Positions 17,366 through 25,912 of a stretch of DNA of 53,967 bases are shown here, one piece after another. The stretch spans positions 1-53,967 of the forward strand of contig NZ_BAIX01000015.1 in NCBI RefSeq assembly GCF_000613405.1, given 5' to 3'. Under the pieces are notes generated by a model. That model saw nothing but the letters and a program-made list of their open reading frames with translations. It was not told where the DNA came from and made no database searches. Within the stretch, counting starts at the first letter, position 1. Each line of letters starts with the position of its first letter. This DNA is from Hoylesella enoeca JCM 12259. Its GTDB lineage: Bacteria > Bacteroidota > Bacteroidia > Bacteroidales > Bacteroidaceae. Both the position numbers and the translations under genes were made by a program.

Positions 17366-18364
17366 ATGACTAAAAAACCTTTCAAGATCTTATGTATTGA
17401 TGGAGGTGGTATAAAGGGAATCTATTCCGCTGAACTTTTAGTAAAATTCGAAGAGGTTTTCGATTGTACAGTTTCCGAATGCTTTGATATGCTGTGTGGC
17501 ACTTCTACTGGAGGCATCATTGCTCTTGCTGCATCGCTTAAAATTCCCATGAGTGATGTAGTAAAATTTTATCAAAAGAATGGCCCATCAATTTTCAATG
17601 AAAGTGTCAAACATAGACCAGGTGGTTGTGCATACCTGCGTTCGAAACAGATTGCATTTGGCGGAAAATACTCCGCAAAGCCCTTACGTTTAGCTCTTGA
17701 ATGCGTATTTAAGAACAAAAAGATAGCAGAGAGTAATAATTTCCTATGCATACCATCCTATAACACATTAACAGCCAACCCGAGAGTCTTTAAAAAGGAC
17801 TTTGACAATTTCACGGAGGATGACCGTAAAAGTTATGTTGATGTTGCATTGGCCACTTCTGCAGCTCCTACATATTTGCCCGTTATGGAAATCGAAGATG
17901 ATCAATTTGTTGACGGAGGTTTATGGGCAAACAATCCGATTCTTGTTGCTCTGACAGAATACTTGTATAAGTTCGCGCAAGATAAGCGATTTGATGGACT
18001 CGAAATCCTTTCAATAAGTAGTTGTCAGAAAACTCAAGGAGAGAAACATCATAAATTGAACAGATCCTTTATTGATTGGGCCGATACGCTTTTTGATGCA
18101 TATTCTATTGGCCAGTCGAAATCAACGATGGTTTTGTTGTCCAAGTTGAAGAGATATTTGTCATTTCCCTTTGATTTTCACCGAATTGAGAATATAGTTT
18201 TATCTCCAGAACAGGATAAAATAATTGACATGGACAATGCAAGTGAAGCATCCATTAGACTTCTGGTGAAGATTGCAGACAATACGGCTATGAACGAAAA
18301 AATGCGTCCAGAAATAGCCCATTACTTCCAAACAAAAAAAACATTAAATCCAAAAGATTATTAA
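17366..18364 (+). CDS. capV: Patatin-like phospholipase effector of CBASS (CapV type)
   Basis: This 332-residue patatin-fold lipase has the glycine-rich oxyanion loop DGGGIKG (residues 12-18), the nucleophile motif GTSTG (Ser47) and the catalytic Asp of DGG (Asp183), so the Ser-Asp dyad is complete. In CBASS, CapV-type phospholipases are switched on by a cyclic dinucleotide and degrade the membrane of the infected cell. The CD-NTase gene follows after 1 bp, and the order patatin, CD-NTase, Cap2, Cap3 is that of the Vibrio cholerae operon. Translation starts at MTKKPFKILCIDGG. The operon is AT-richer than the flanking fimbrial region, consistent with separate acquisition. Confidence 0.92.
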   Translation: MTKKPFKILCIDGGGIKGIYSAELLVKFEEVFDCTVSECFDMLCGTSTGGIIALAASLKIPMSDVVKFYQKNGPSIFNESVKHRPGGCAYLRSKQIAFGGKYSAKPLRLALECVFKNKKIAESNNFLCIPSYNTLTANPRVFKKDFDNFTEDDRKSYVDVALATSAAPTYLPVMEIEDDQFVDGGLWANNPILVALTEYLYKFAQDKRFDGLEILSISSCQKTQGEKHHKLNRSFIDWADTLFDAYSIGQSKSTMVLLSKLKRYLSFPFDFHRIENIVLSPEQDKIIDMDNASEASIRLLVKIADNTAMNEKMRPEIAHYFQTKKTLNPKDY

Positions 18365-18365
18365 T

Positions 18366-19349
18366 ATGGCAAACAATCATGAACAATTTGTGGCGTTCCA
18401 AAATGCAATAAAAGCAACTTCAACGCGACGCAAGACCCTCAAGACAAACCGAGATGCACTGAGAGCCAAAATAAAAAAGTATTTCAAAGAAACCCACCGC
18501 GATTATATCCAGCCAACTTTCTATTGGCAGGGGTCATATGCTATGTGCACCTTACTTAATCCTATTAAGGATGAAAGTGGTTTAGGAGCATATGACCTTG
18601 ATGATGGAATATATTTTGAAAGTGATGACATAAATGATCGTAAGTCTATAGACTGGTATCATCAGGAAGTATATGAAGCTGTAAAAGACCATACAGAGAA
18701 TGGTGCTGATGATCTTGATCCTTGCGTAAGAGTACAATATGCTGATGGTCATCATATAGATCTCGCGATATACTTTTTGCATACTACAGAAGACAAGACG
18801 ATGCTTGCGCATAGGGCAGAGCCGTGGCATGAATCCAATCCTGATGAAATGATAGATTGGTTCAAAGACGAGTGTAATAATAAGACAAAAATGCGGGAAC
18901 TTGTTCGTTTTATGAAGGCATGGTGCGAATACAAGCGTAATGAAGGCATTAAAATGCCGAGTGGTTGTATCATGTCGATGCTTACATCTAAGTATTATCA
19001 ATGGAATGATGAAAATCGTTATGATATTGCTATGAAGGATATACTGAAGAATATGTATGATGACCTCAGTATAGAAGACCACTTCCATTGCTGGAGACCA
19101 GTCAATCCTTACGAGGACTTGTTTGACAATTATACTAAAGGCAGGAAAGACTCTTTCTTAAAAGAACTGAAATCATTTAAGGAGGATGCCGAGAGGGCAA
19201 TAGCCAGCAAGAATCAACATGACGGATGTGTTAGATGGCAGAAACATTTTGGTGATAGATTCAGTTGTTCAACAGCGAAAGACATTGACGAGGATACCTC
19301 ACAACAGAGATTCTCAGGTACAATAAATAAAAATAGCCAGTATGCCTGA
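18366..19349 (+). CDS. CD-NTase, cGAS/DncV-like nucleotidyltransferase of CBASS
   Basis: This 327-residue enzyme has the signature of the cGAS/DncV-like family. The GS motif is in WQGSYAMCT (residues 56-57). The metal-binding aspartates are in YDLDDGIYF (Asp77, Asp79), with the third in HIDLAIYF (Asp132). Such enzymes make cyclic oligonucleotides on phage infection. The neighbouring patatin points to a cyclic dinucleotide, perhaps 3'3'-cGAMP, but the product cannot be read from sequence. The C-terminus ends NSQYA. In type II CBASS the C-terminal residue is joined to targets by Cap2, and a terminal small residue fits that. The gene overlaps cap2 by 8 bp, which favours coupled translation. Confidence 0.93.
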   Translation: MANNHEQFVAFQNAIKATSTRRKTLKTNRDALRAKIKKYFKETHRDYIQPTFYWQGSYAMCTLLNPIKDESGLGAYDLDDGIYFESDDINDRKSIDWYHQEVYEAVKDHTENGADDLDPCVRVQYADGHHIDLAIYFLHTTEDKTMLAHRAEPWHESNPDEMIDWFKDECNNKTKMRELVRFMKAWCEYKRNEGIKMPSGCIMSMLTSKYYQWNDENRYDIAMKDILKNMYDDLSIEDHFHCWRPVNPYEDLFDNYTKGRKDSFLKELKSFKEDAERAIASKNQHDGCVRWQKHFGDRFSCSTAKDIDEDTSQQRFSGTINKNSQYA

Positions 19350-21063
19350 TGTTGAAGCAGCATTGAATGCCTGTTTTCTCGTAATTTCAAAAGAATACGA
19401 TATAGAAAAGGTTAATAGCATTCCACAATTGGAGCATTTGCCCAAAACACATATTTGGAAAATACAGATACCTGCGTTGGTATCGGGTAAGGCTGAAGAT
19501 ATAGAGACTTATATCCTGTTTCCAGAGGCTTTCCCCTATTCAATGCCATGTGTGATTATACCAGATGACAGGTTCAGATACCTGCCTCATATATCTGTAA
19601 AAACGCACAAATTGTGTTTATATGAGGATGGTGAGGTTTATGATACAGAAAATATCGAAGGACTAATACGTGACAATATTGACAGAACGAGAAGGTGGAT
19701 TGAGAACTATTACGGTCGAGATAACTCTGATGAATATTCCAAAGAGATCAGGAGTTATTGGAATGAACAATACGACGGAGAAAACAATGTAGATGACCAT
19801 TGGATTTTGTTAGGCGATATACCTACAGAAACCTGTAAAATGACAGGTGTGGCTTATACTAATAAATACCTAAATAATGGTAGTCCATATGTGATGAATG
19901 TTATTGCATCTGACGAGAACGACAAGACATTAGCAATCATCAAACTCCATCATAAAACAATAGACATCCCAGTTCTCTATATTGCTTCTTTAAAAACACC
20001 TAATGTGCCACCATTTTGTATGACGGGCCAAGAAGTAATAGATAGGATAAGTGATAATGAAGACCAAAAGATGTTCAAAAAGCACCTCAACCACTTCAAA
20101 AATATTAATGTACTTTTTCCGATAGGATTGAATTATGCCGTAGGCGGCATCTGTATACGCGGCCTAAAAGTGAGTAGGAACGGCTATCGGGAAGGAGCAC
20201 TGGCCTCATTCAAAGTGCTGACATCTTTTGAAAATAAGAACAAAAAACTTGACAGACTTCATCTTTCAGTTTATTCTAATCAGCGAATTGCCGAACGGAC
20301 TGCTGGGGCAATGATGATGGAGAGACGTTTCTTGGTAGTTGGGCTTGGTAGCATAGGTAGTAACCTATGCTACTATCTTAATGGTTACAATAATGTTGTG
20401 TTTGATCTAATAGATTGGGATTCGTTAACCATTGATAACATAGGACGGCATCTGCTCGGTTTTGAGTATATCAATCAGCAAAAGTCATATGCTGTTGCGC
20501 ACTATCTACAACAATATAGACCAGACAGGAAAGTATATGCATCACAAAAGCAGTTGCAGCAACAAAAGAAAGAAGAAATCGATAAAGCCAGTGCGATATT
20601 TGTTTGTACGGGCGATGTTATGTCAGAGAAATGGCTACTTAGCCAGATGATTGAAGGGTCTGTAAACAAACCTGCTTTTATACTTTGGCTTGAGCCTTAC
20701 GGAATATCAGGCATTATGATATATGTCAACCCAAAAAATAAGGAGTCTATTAAGCGGCTGAAAGAAAAGGCAAATGGCTGCTTTATGGATTTTTGCTTGA
20801 TAAAACGGGAAGAGTATGAATATGGAGAGAAGCTTACGAAGCATGATGCCGGGTGCAATGGTAGTTATTCGCTGTATTCAGCCAATGATGTAACTCTATT
20901 TCTTTCATCAATGTTCCCCATAATTGACCAATTATTAGAAAAACCTTCAGAATCAAGATGTTACCAATGGGTAGGAAACACAAATATAGCAACAGAAAAA
21001 GGAATAAGCCTCGTGTCATCGTCGGGATTGTCAAAAAACACTTTGCAAGAACTGCCAATGTAA
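19342..21063 (+). CDS. cap2: Cap2, E1-E2 ubiquitin-transfer-like fusion of type II CBASS
   Basis: This is a 573-residue fusion. The N-terminal E2-like domain carries the candidate transfer cysteine in KTHKLCLYEDGE (Cys92). A linker region leads to the ThiF/E1-like adenylation domain with the nucleotide-binding GLGSIGSN (residues 334-341), an acidic IDWDSLTIDNIGRH segment and a candidate E1 cysteine in HDAGCNGSYS (Cys505). Cap2 adenylates the C-terminus of the CD-NTase and conjugates it to a target, which primes signalling. The length is typical. The start overlaps the CD-NTase end and the last 106 bp overlap the Cap3 frame, so all four genes form one tightly packed operon. Confidence 0.93.
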   Translation: MPDVEAALNACFLVISKEYDIEKVNSIPQLEHLPKTHIWKIQIPALVSGKAEDIETYILFPEAFPYSMPCVIIPDDRFRYLPHISVKTHKLCLYEDGEVYDTENIEGLIRDNIDRTRRWIENYYGRDNSDEYSKEIRSYWNEQYDGENNVDDHWILLGDIPTETCKMTGVAYTNKYLNNGSPYVMNVIASDENDKTLAIIKLHHKTIDIPVLYIASLKTPNVPPFCMTGQEVIDRISDNEDQKMFKKHLNHFKNINVLFPIGLNYAVGGICIRGLKVSRNGYREGALASFKVLTSFENKNKKLDRLHLSVYSNQRIAERTAGAMMMERRFLVVGLGSIGSNLCYYLNGYNNVVFDLIDWDSLTIDNIGRHLLGFEYINQQKSYAVAHYLQQYRPDRKVYASQKQLQQQKKEEIDKASAIFVCTGDVMSEKWLLSQMIEGSVNKPAFILWLEPYGISGIMIYVNPKNKESIKRLKEKANGCFMDFCLIKREEYEYGEKLTKHDAGCNGSYSLYSANDVTLFLSSMFPIIDQLLEKPSESRCYQWVGNTNIATEKGISLVSSSGLSKNTLQELPM

Positions 21064-21509
21064 ATATTGCTGATTATCACTTCGAGATAAAACAAGAAGT
21101 AGTTGATGAATTGAAAAGCAATGCTCAGCATGAGGGCAACGAGCTTTGCGGAGTACTGATGGGGGCACAGATTGATGATAATCGTTATAGAATCAGTAAG
21201 ATTTCGCCACCATGTGTTAAAAGACATACTCGTTGTGGCTGTGAACGAGATGCAGCAATGGCAAATCAATTTATTGAAGAAGACTACGAACAGTCTGAGC
21301 ATACTCGTTTTTATATTGGAGAGTGGCATACACATCCAGAGGACAACCCCACACCATCGGCTGTCGATTATAATTCTATTGAGGACAATTATCAAACGGC
21401 ATCGCTTGTGGTGCCATTTATGATTATGATCGTAGTTGGAACTGAGGCGTTTCATATTAGTGTATTCAATGGGAAAAAATTTGTAGTAGCAGAACTGGAG
21501 ATTGTATGA
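20958..21509 (+). CDS. cap3: Cap3, JAMM/MPN isopeptidase of type II CBASS
   Basis: The 183-residue product has a complete JAMM zinc-protease motif: Glu62 in NELCGVL, then EWHTHPEDNPTPSAVD with His124, His126, Ser134 and Asp137. Cap3 removes CD-NTase conjugates made by Cap2 and tunes the response. The first 40 residues are basic and lie within the end of cap2 in another frame. Met4 (20967) is an equally possible start, but there is no later Met before the catalytic domain, so the overlap of about 100 bp appears genuine. It is the last gene of the operon. Confidence 0.9.
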   Translation: MLPMGRKHKYSNRKRNKPRVIVGIVKKHFARTANVNIADYHFEIKQEVVDELKSNAQHEGNELCGVLMGAQIDDNRYRISKISPPCVKRHTRCGCERDAAMANQFIEEDYEQSEHTRFYIGEWHTHPEDNPTPSAVDYNSIEDNYQTASLVVPFMIMIVVGTEAFHISVFNGKKFVVAELEIV

Positions 21510-21612
21510 TAAGCCTTTATAAAGTAAGAAGCCGTAGTTTCTATACTGCCCCTAACAAACAGATATTTTCAATGGTTGATTTTTTCATAGATAGACATTG
21601 AGTCATGCTAAA

Positions 21613-21633
21613 CTTATCATGAGAGATGATAAG
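21613..21633. promoter_or_regulatory. Palindrome between cap3 and the HTH gene
   Basis: CTTATCAT-GAGAG-ATGATAAG is a perfect 8-bp inverted repeat. It lies about 110 bp upstream of the HTH regulator and lacks a T-run, so an operator is more likely than a terminator. No gene was found in the remaining parts of 21510-21741. Confidence 0.4.
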
Positions 21634-21741
21634 ATCAATGAAAAGTGCCACAAATTATGAAATTATAAGCATTTTATTTCTATTTCTACCAAGATTCTTG
21701 AAAAAACATATCTTTATACCCCAAATAAGTAAATATTAGAT

Positions 21742-21957
21742 ATGAATACGAAAGATTATAACCGTATTAAAGTTGTTTTGGTGAAAAAGAAACACACTAG
21801 TAAATGGCTTGCAGTGCAACAGGGAAAAGGCCAGTCCACAGTGTCAAAGTGGTGTACTAATACTGCCCAGTCTGGACTTGAAATGCTCTTCCAGATTGCA
21901 AAGTGTTTGGGTGTGGAAGTTAAAGACTTAATCAGGGAATACGTAAATAACAATTAA
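21742..21957 (+). CDS. Small XRE-type helix-turn-helix regulator
   Basis: This 71-residue protein is essentially one Cro/C1-type HTH domain: VKKKHTSKWLAVQQGKGQST forms the first helices, VSKWCTNTAQSGLEMLFQIA the recognition part, and LGVEVKDLI the closing helix. It is encoded on the same strand as the CBASS operon, 232 bp after cap3. HTH regulators are common beside mobile defence modules, often controlling them or neighbouring restriction genes. Whether this one controls CBASS is not shown. A palindrome at 21613-21633 is a possible target. Behind it, a short remnant coding MNRLRQKMLQLATNGNDFI (22044 onward) may be the relic of a former partner gene. Confidence 0.8.
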   Translation: MNTKDYNRIKVVLVKKKHTSKWLAVQQGKGQSTVSKWCTNTAQSGLEMLFQIAKCLGVEVKDLIREYVNNN

Positions 21958-22295
21958 TCATAATGGCGATATGGATATAATTCAACATACAGGTAATATG
22001 ATTTCAGAGAGCTATGGATGATGGGGGAATCTGAATAGGATCTGATGAACCGTCTTAGACAAAAGATGCTACAGCTTGCGACAAATGGGAATGATTTTAT
22101 ATCACAAATGTCTATAAAAGAGTATAAGTATAAATTATAATGAATGAGATGTCAAGCACTGATTCTTTGCCTACAAACAATGAAAACATTCATCAAAGAA
22201 GTATCTATCAAATAATAATAAATCGGTAAAAAAAGAATAGCAAATGTAGTTACTGCGTAGTACCATTGTTTTGAGCACTTAACTACACGTTAATT

Positions 22296-22362
22296 CTTTT
22301 TCTTTCACCGTCTTAACTCTTATTGTAGTAATGTAGTAAGAAATAATCGGTGAAAGAAAAAG
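22296..22362. repeat. 15-bp perfect inverted repeat downstream of the integrase cluster
   Basis: CTTTTTCTTTCACCG (22296-22310) and its reverse complement (22348-22362) enclose 37 bp that contain GTAGTA direct repeats. The left arm extended to 18 bases is also found inside the first integrase gene at 23137-23154. The long loop argues against a simple terminator. Apart from this, 21958-22374 contains only short remnants. Confidence 0.6.
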
Positions 22363-22374
22363 GAAATGTTATTA

Positions 22375-22791
22375 TCAGTTGTCAGTCTTGCCCAATAAAA
22401 TGATTGGTGTTACAGTTGTTATTGGCTTCTGCAATCTACGACAAACATACTTTCTGAACAAATGCGCTTCCATGCTGTCCAATAGAAAGGACAGGGCGAT
22501 GATTGTTGAGAGCGGATAAAGTGACGCATAACGAACACACTCTCTACCATTGATAACTTCTTCTTGACCTGCATCCCTTTCATCGGGATGCAAGTTGGGA
22601 AATTTCATTATTGTTTGAAGCTTGTGATTGAGTTTTCTCCAAGTTACACCGAAGAATTTTACAAGTTCACTCTCTGTCATGGCAATCTCACCTTTACCTT
22701 TGCGGACAACCTGCATATTCCTGCCCCAATCAAAGTAACTGCGATGATAGGCAGCGTTTGTTACTACTTTTGTGTTATCGTTTGTTTTCAT
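22375..22791 (-). CDS. Unknown protein co-encoded with the integrases
   Basis: The 138-residue product has no motif that I can name. It reads MKTNDNTKVVTNAAYHRSYF at the start, has a possible DNA-binding helix pair around VKFFGVTWRKLNHKL, and a hydrophobic SLYPLSTIIALSFLLDSMEA segment near the end. It overlaps the end of the first integrase by 17 bp, so the three minus-strand genes (two integrases and this one) form one operon. Small accessory proteins in this position exist in Bacteroidetes integrative elements and may help recombination, but no function can be assigned from the sequence. Confidence 0.6.
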   Translation of the reverse strand: MKTNDNTKVVTNAAYHRSYFDWGRNMQVVRKGKGEIAMTESELVKFFGVTWRKLNHKLQTIMKFPNLHPDERDAGQEEVINGRECVRYASLYPLSTIIALSFLLDSMEAHLFRKYVCRRLQKPITTVTPIILLGKTDN

Positions 22792-24081
22792 GCCGTTTCT
22801 CCATTTTACAGATTGGTATATCCGAAGGTTTACTGACCTCTCTCTCCGCAGTTTCCTTTCTCTTTACCGATTGCTTGGTAATGAGCCTGTCCATATCTTC
22901 AGAAATTTTCTTGTCCGTCACATGTGCGTAAATCTGCGTGCTTGATAGGGAAGCGTGTCCCATCATCTTGGCTATGCTCTCAATAGGTATTCCTGCACTA
23001 AGGCTCATCGTTCCGAAGGTGTGGCGAGCCATGTGGAACGACAATCGTTCCTTAATGCCGCAAGCCTTGCCAACAAAGCTCTGTCTGCCATCTATCACGC
23101 TCCGGCTGCACTCACGGGGAAAGATATGTTTTTTACCTTTTTCTTTCACCGTCTGCTGTTCTTCATTCCCTTTCTGCTCTTCCAGACAATGGCGGATAAT
23201 GGCCTCTGCTATCGGGTGCAATGGCACGACAAACTCAACCTTTGTCTTCTGTCTCTCCTTACGGATATACTTCCTCCCATCCGCTGCCGTCTGGATATGC
23301 TTATATTGCAGGTGTTCCATATCAGCAATTGCCAGTCCCGTAAAGCAGGAAAAGACGAACATCAGCCTTGCCTGTTCCGCTTCCCTATCATTCATCGTCA
23401 TTACCATGAGTTTGGCGACATCGCTCTTCTGCAGGAAGCGTATCTTCTTTTCCTCCTTCTCATACTTGGCATGCTCAAAGGGATTGCATCGGATAATCCT
23501 TTGACTGACCGCACGGAACATTAGTCGGCTCAGCCAACAAAGATAGTTGTTGATAGTCGTTCCCTTCAATCCACGCTTTTTGAGAAAGAAACGGTATTCC
23601 TCAAACAAGTCCTCCGTAATGGTGGATATGGGCATGTCCTGTAATCCTTTACTTTCCACAAACTCGCGGAGGCTCTTGTCTGAATGGGACAGATTATGAT
23701 AGGTGCTCTCAGCCCTTGACCTACCCACACTCTCCTTGACGGCTTGCAGCTCCGCCTTGCTCATGGCAAGGAGCGTTGTAGGATGGGTGGCAATGTCTTG
23801 CAGATGGTTTTTGATGAGCTCGGCACTTACCACTCCGTCCCTTGTCAGTATATCCCGATAGGCCTTTTCCACAAGTTCCTTGAATTCATATAGTCTTTGG
23901 TTGGTCTTTTTCTCGGTTGTCAAGCCCTGCTTGGCATTCCACTCAGAGGCTTACATTCTTCGCCCGTGGTAATGGTGATACTTTTTCCGTCTATGGTGAT
24001 ACGGCAGAGAATACCTGTTTTTCCGTCCGCCTTTGTCTTCTGTCTGTTGATATAGAACAGTATCTTGAATGTACTTCTCAT
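22775..24081 (-). CDS. Tyrosine recombinase (integrase 1), one frameshift near the N-terminus
   Basis: A phage-integrase-family recombinase of about 435 residues. The N-terminal arm-binding domain starts MRSTFKILFYINRQKTKADG and runs to GEECKP, where one base is missing. Adding a G to the GG at 23948-23949 (plus strand) restores CKPSEWNAKQGLTTEKKTN and the rest. The SAM-like core-binding domain covers about 155-240. The catalytic domain has the Arg near FTGLAIADMEHL, the HMARHTFGTM box and the nucleophile Tyr in SSTQIYAHV. It is preceded by a second integrase 12 bp upstream and overlaps a small gene downstream. It probably drives integration and excision of the island. Confidence 0.86.
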
Positions 24082-24093
24082 AATGGTTGTCTT

Positions 24094-25323
24094 TTATATG
24101 GTCAAACGTAAATCTTCGGTGAAAGCAAAGAAACGGTCAAACTCCTCAAAGAGTTTCTGTGGGGTTACTTTAGCATAACGTTCCGTCATGCTTATGTTGG
24201 AATGTCCCAGCATTTTGCTCACCGTTTCAATAGGCACACCCTGTTCAAGCGTGATGAGCGTTGCGAAAGTATGCCTTGCGGTATGCGTGGTAAAGGGAAA
24301 CGATATGCCTGCACGAAGCCGCAGGGCTTTCAAGCAGGTCTGATAGTTCTTGTACTTCATGTATGGAAGCAGCGTTTCCCTTTCATCGCTGTGAAGTTTC
24401 TCCATCAGCCTAATAGCTTCCGGCAGCAGTTTGACACTGCAGAGTACGCCTGTCTTTTGACGGTTGAACTTCAGCCATAGGTTTCCTTCATCATCACGGA
24501 CAAGATGGGATTTCTTCAGTTCCATCAAGTCGCAATAGGCCGCACCAACATAGCAGGCAAAGAGAAAGATGCCTCTTGCCGTTTCCATTTCCTCCTCCAA
24601 ATCATCAAAGCGGAGAGCCTTTAACTTGTCCAATGCTTCCCAGTCAAGTGCCTTGGGCAGTTTCTTGTCGCCCTTTGATACTTTGGCCTTGTCAAACAGG
24701 AGCGTGTCTGCCAATCCCTCACGGTATGCCAATCTGCATACCGTCTTTAAATGCGTGGCTACATTATAGAACGTGCTTTCCTGAAAACCGCACTCACCTA
24801 AGAAATACTGACGGAACTCATTGATAAAATTCTCTGTGAGTTGCGAGAATGCCAAGTCCGAAACCTTGTACTTCCGTTGAATAAATTTCTGTAAATGTAT
24901 GCGGGCGGAGTGGTAGCCGTGTATGGCTCCTTCCTTGATGTCTATACCTACATGGTTTTCCTTTTCCTTGATGAGCATGTCCAGCCTTTCGATGAGCATG
25001 CACCGTGTCTGCACGCTGCCCTGAAACTGCTCTTTCACTTCGGTTGCGTCAAACGGGCAGCCTTTGGAGAGCAGGGACTGATAAGCAGACTGAACGGACA
25101 GCAACAAGTTCTCCAACCTGCCGTTTATCTCTACAGCCTCACGGCTCTTTCCGTCCATACGGCTCTCACGGGGATTCCAAAGGTCGGGATTGCAGGAGAG
25201 TTTACAACTGAACTGAGCAATACTTCTTCCAAGTGTGATACGTCCCATAATAGGAGCCTTACCCGACCTGTCAAGACTGCTCTTTTTGAGGTAGAGCAAC
25301 ACCTTCATTTTCTCTTGTTTCAT
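24094..25323 (-). CDS. Tyrosine recombinase (integrase 2)
   Basis: This intact 409-residue tyrosine recombinase starts MKQEKMKVLLYLKKSSLDRS with an arm-binding domain (about 1-100). A phage SAM-like core-binding domain follows (about 110-215), then the catalytic domain with FACYVGAAYCDLMELK, HTARHTFATL and the nucleophile Tyr in ISMTERYAKVTP. The two tandem integrases differ markedly from each other, so this is not a duplication. Paired tyrosine recombinases are a known layout in Bacteroidetes mobilizable elements. It is the outermost gene on this side of the island, its promoter facing the motif cluster at 25426-25482. Confidence 0.92.
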   Translation of the reverse strand: MKQEKMKVLLYLKKSSLDRSGKAPIMGRITLGRSIAQFSCKLSCNPDLWNPRESRMDGKSREAVEINGRLENLLLSVQSAYQSLLSKGCPFDATEVKEQFQGSVQTRCMLIERLDMLIKEKENHVGIDIKEGAIHGYHSARIHLQKFIQRKYKVSDLAFSQLTENFINEFRQYFLGECGFQESTFYNVATHLKTVCRLAYREGLADTLLFDKAKVSKGDKKLPKALDWEALDKLKALRFDDLEEEMETARGIFLFACYVGAAYCDLMELKKSHLVRDDEGNLWLKFNRQKTGVLCSVKLLPEAIRLMEKLHSDERETLLPYMKYKNYQTCLKALRLRAGISFPFTTHTARHTFATLITLEQGVPIETVSKMLGHSNISMTERYAKVTPQKLFEEFDRFFAFTEDLRLTI

Positions 25324-25425
25324 ACGCTTTGATGTTTTGTGGCAAAATTACCAATTTCAAAGCGTTCCTCACTTATGCAGAAAACTGCCGACCGAAGCAA
25401 CAGCCACACGAGCGAAAATAATCCA

Positions 25426-25482
25426 GTTACCGAATATTACCTCATCGTTACCTATCCTCAAATCTGGTAACGCTTTGGTAAC
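25426..25482. repeat. Right-end GTTACC/GGTAAC motif cluster (candidate integrase site)
   Basis: Four copies occur within 57 bp: GTTACC at 25426-25431 and 25447-25452, and GGTAAC at 25466-25471 and 25477-25482. CTGGTAACGCTTTGG (25464-25478) is the near-identical mate of 6642-6656 at the far end of the island. The cluster lies 100-160 bp upstream of integrase 2, where attachment or arm-binding sites are expected. The rest of 25324-25730 shows no gene. Confidence 0.45.
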
Positions 25483-25733
25483 TGAACTTCTGCTCAAATC
25501 TGAATATTACTGCCCTTTACGGACAGAGCAATCTTATGCAAATCATTCCGTTTCCTCCTCATTATCAGTCAGTTTACATCAACTTCGACCTTTCTTCATT
25601 TTCGTTGATTAGTTGCACGACAACTAACACTTAATTGCGCTGCAACCAACGGTTAGTTGCAATGCGATTAACGGCAGATTGAAACACATCTCATAGCTCG
25701 CCGCCTACCGAAACCAAAATAAGGGGCATTTCG

Positions 25734-25765
25734 TTTCACTGTTTCGAGAAAACATCTTACCTTTG
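25734..25765 (+). promoter_or_regulatory. Promoter of the thiamine-uptake operon
   Basis: TTTC (25734-25737), a 20-bp spacer and TACCTTTG (25758-25765) match the Bacteroidetes promoter pattern and lie directly before the TPP riboswitch. Confidence 0.65.
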
Positions 25766-25785
25766 CAGTCGACTTGCAGACTGTG

Positions 25786-25867
25786 AGTTAAGGGGTGCCC
25801 TCATAACGTTGGGCTGAGATCAAACCCTCTGACCTGATCCGGATAATGCCGGCGTAGGGAAAAGGAA
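25786..25867 (+). ncRNA. TPP (THI-box) riboswitch
   Basis: The conserved aptamer parts are all visible in order: GGGGTGCCC, GGGCTGAGATCAAACCC, GACCTGATCCGGATAATGCC and GGCGTAGGGAAA. It lies between the promoter and the TonB receptor gene. AAGGGGT (25790-25796), part of the aptamer, can also pair with ACCCCTT (25879-25885) just before the start codon region, which suggests how ligand binding could change the leader fold. TPP riboswitches normally lower expression when thiamine pyrophosphate is plentiful. Confidence 0.93.
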
Positions 25868-25912
25868 ACATAAAAAGTACCCCTTTTTGTGTATTATTCA
25901 AACCAAGTATTG

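Noticed and set aside
18582..19088. Minus-strand open frame inside the CD-NTase gene
   Set aside because: It is antisense to a gene with complete catalytic motifs. Its Ile-rich product is typical of reversed AT-rich coding sequence.
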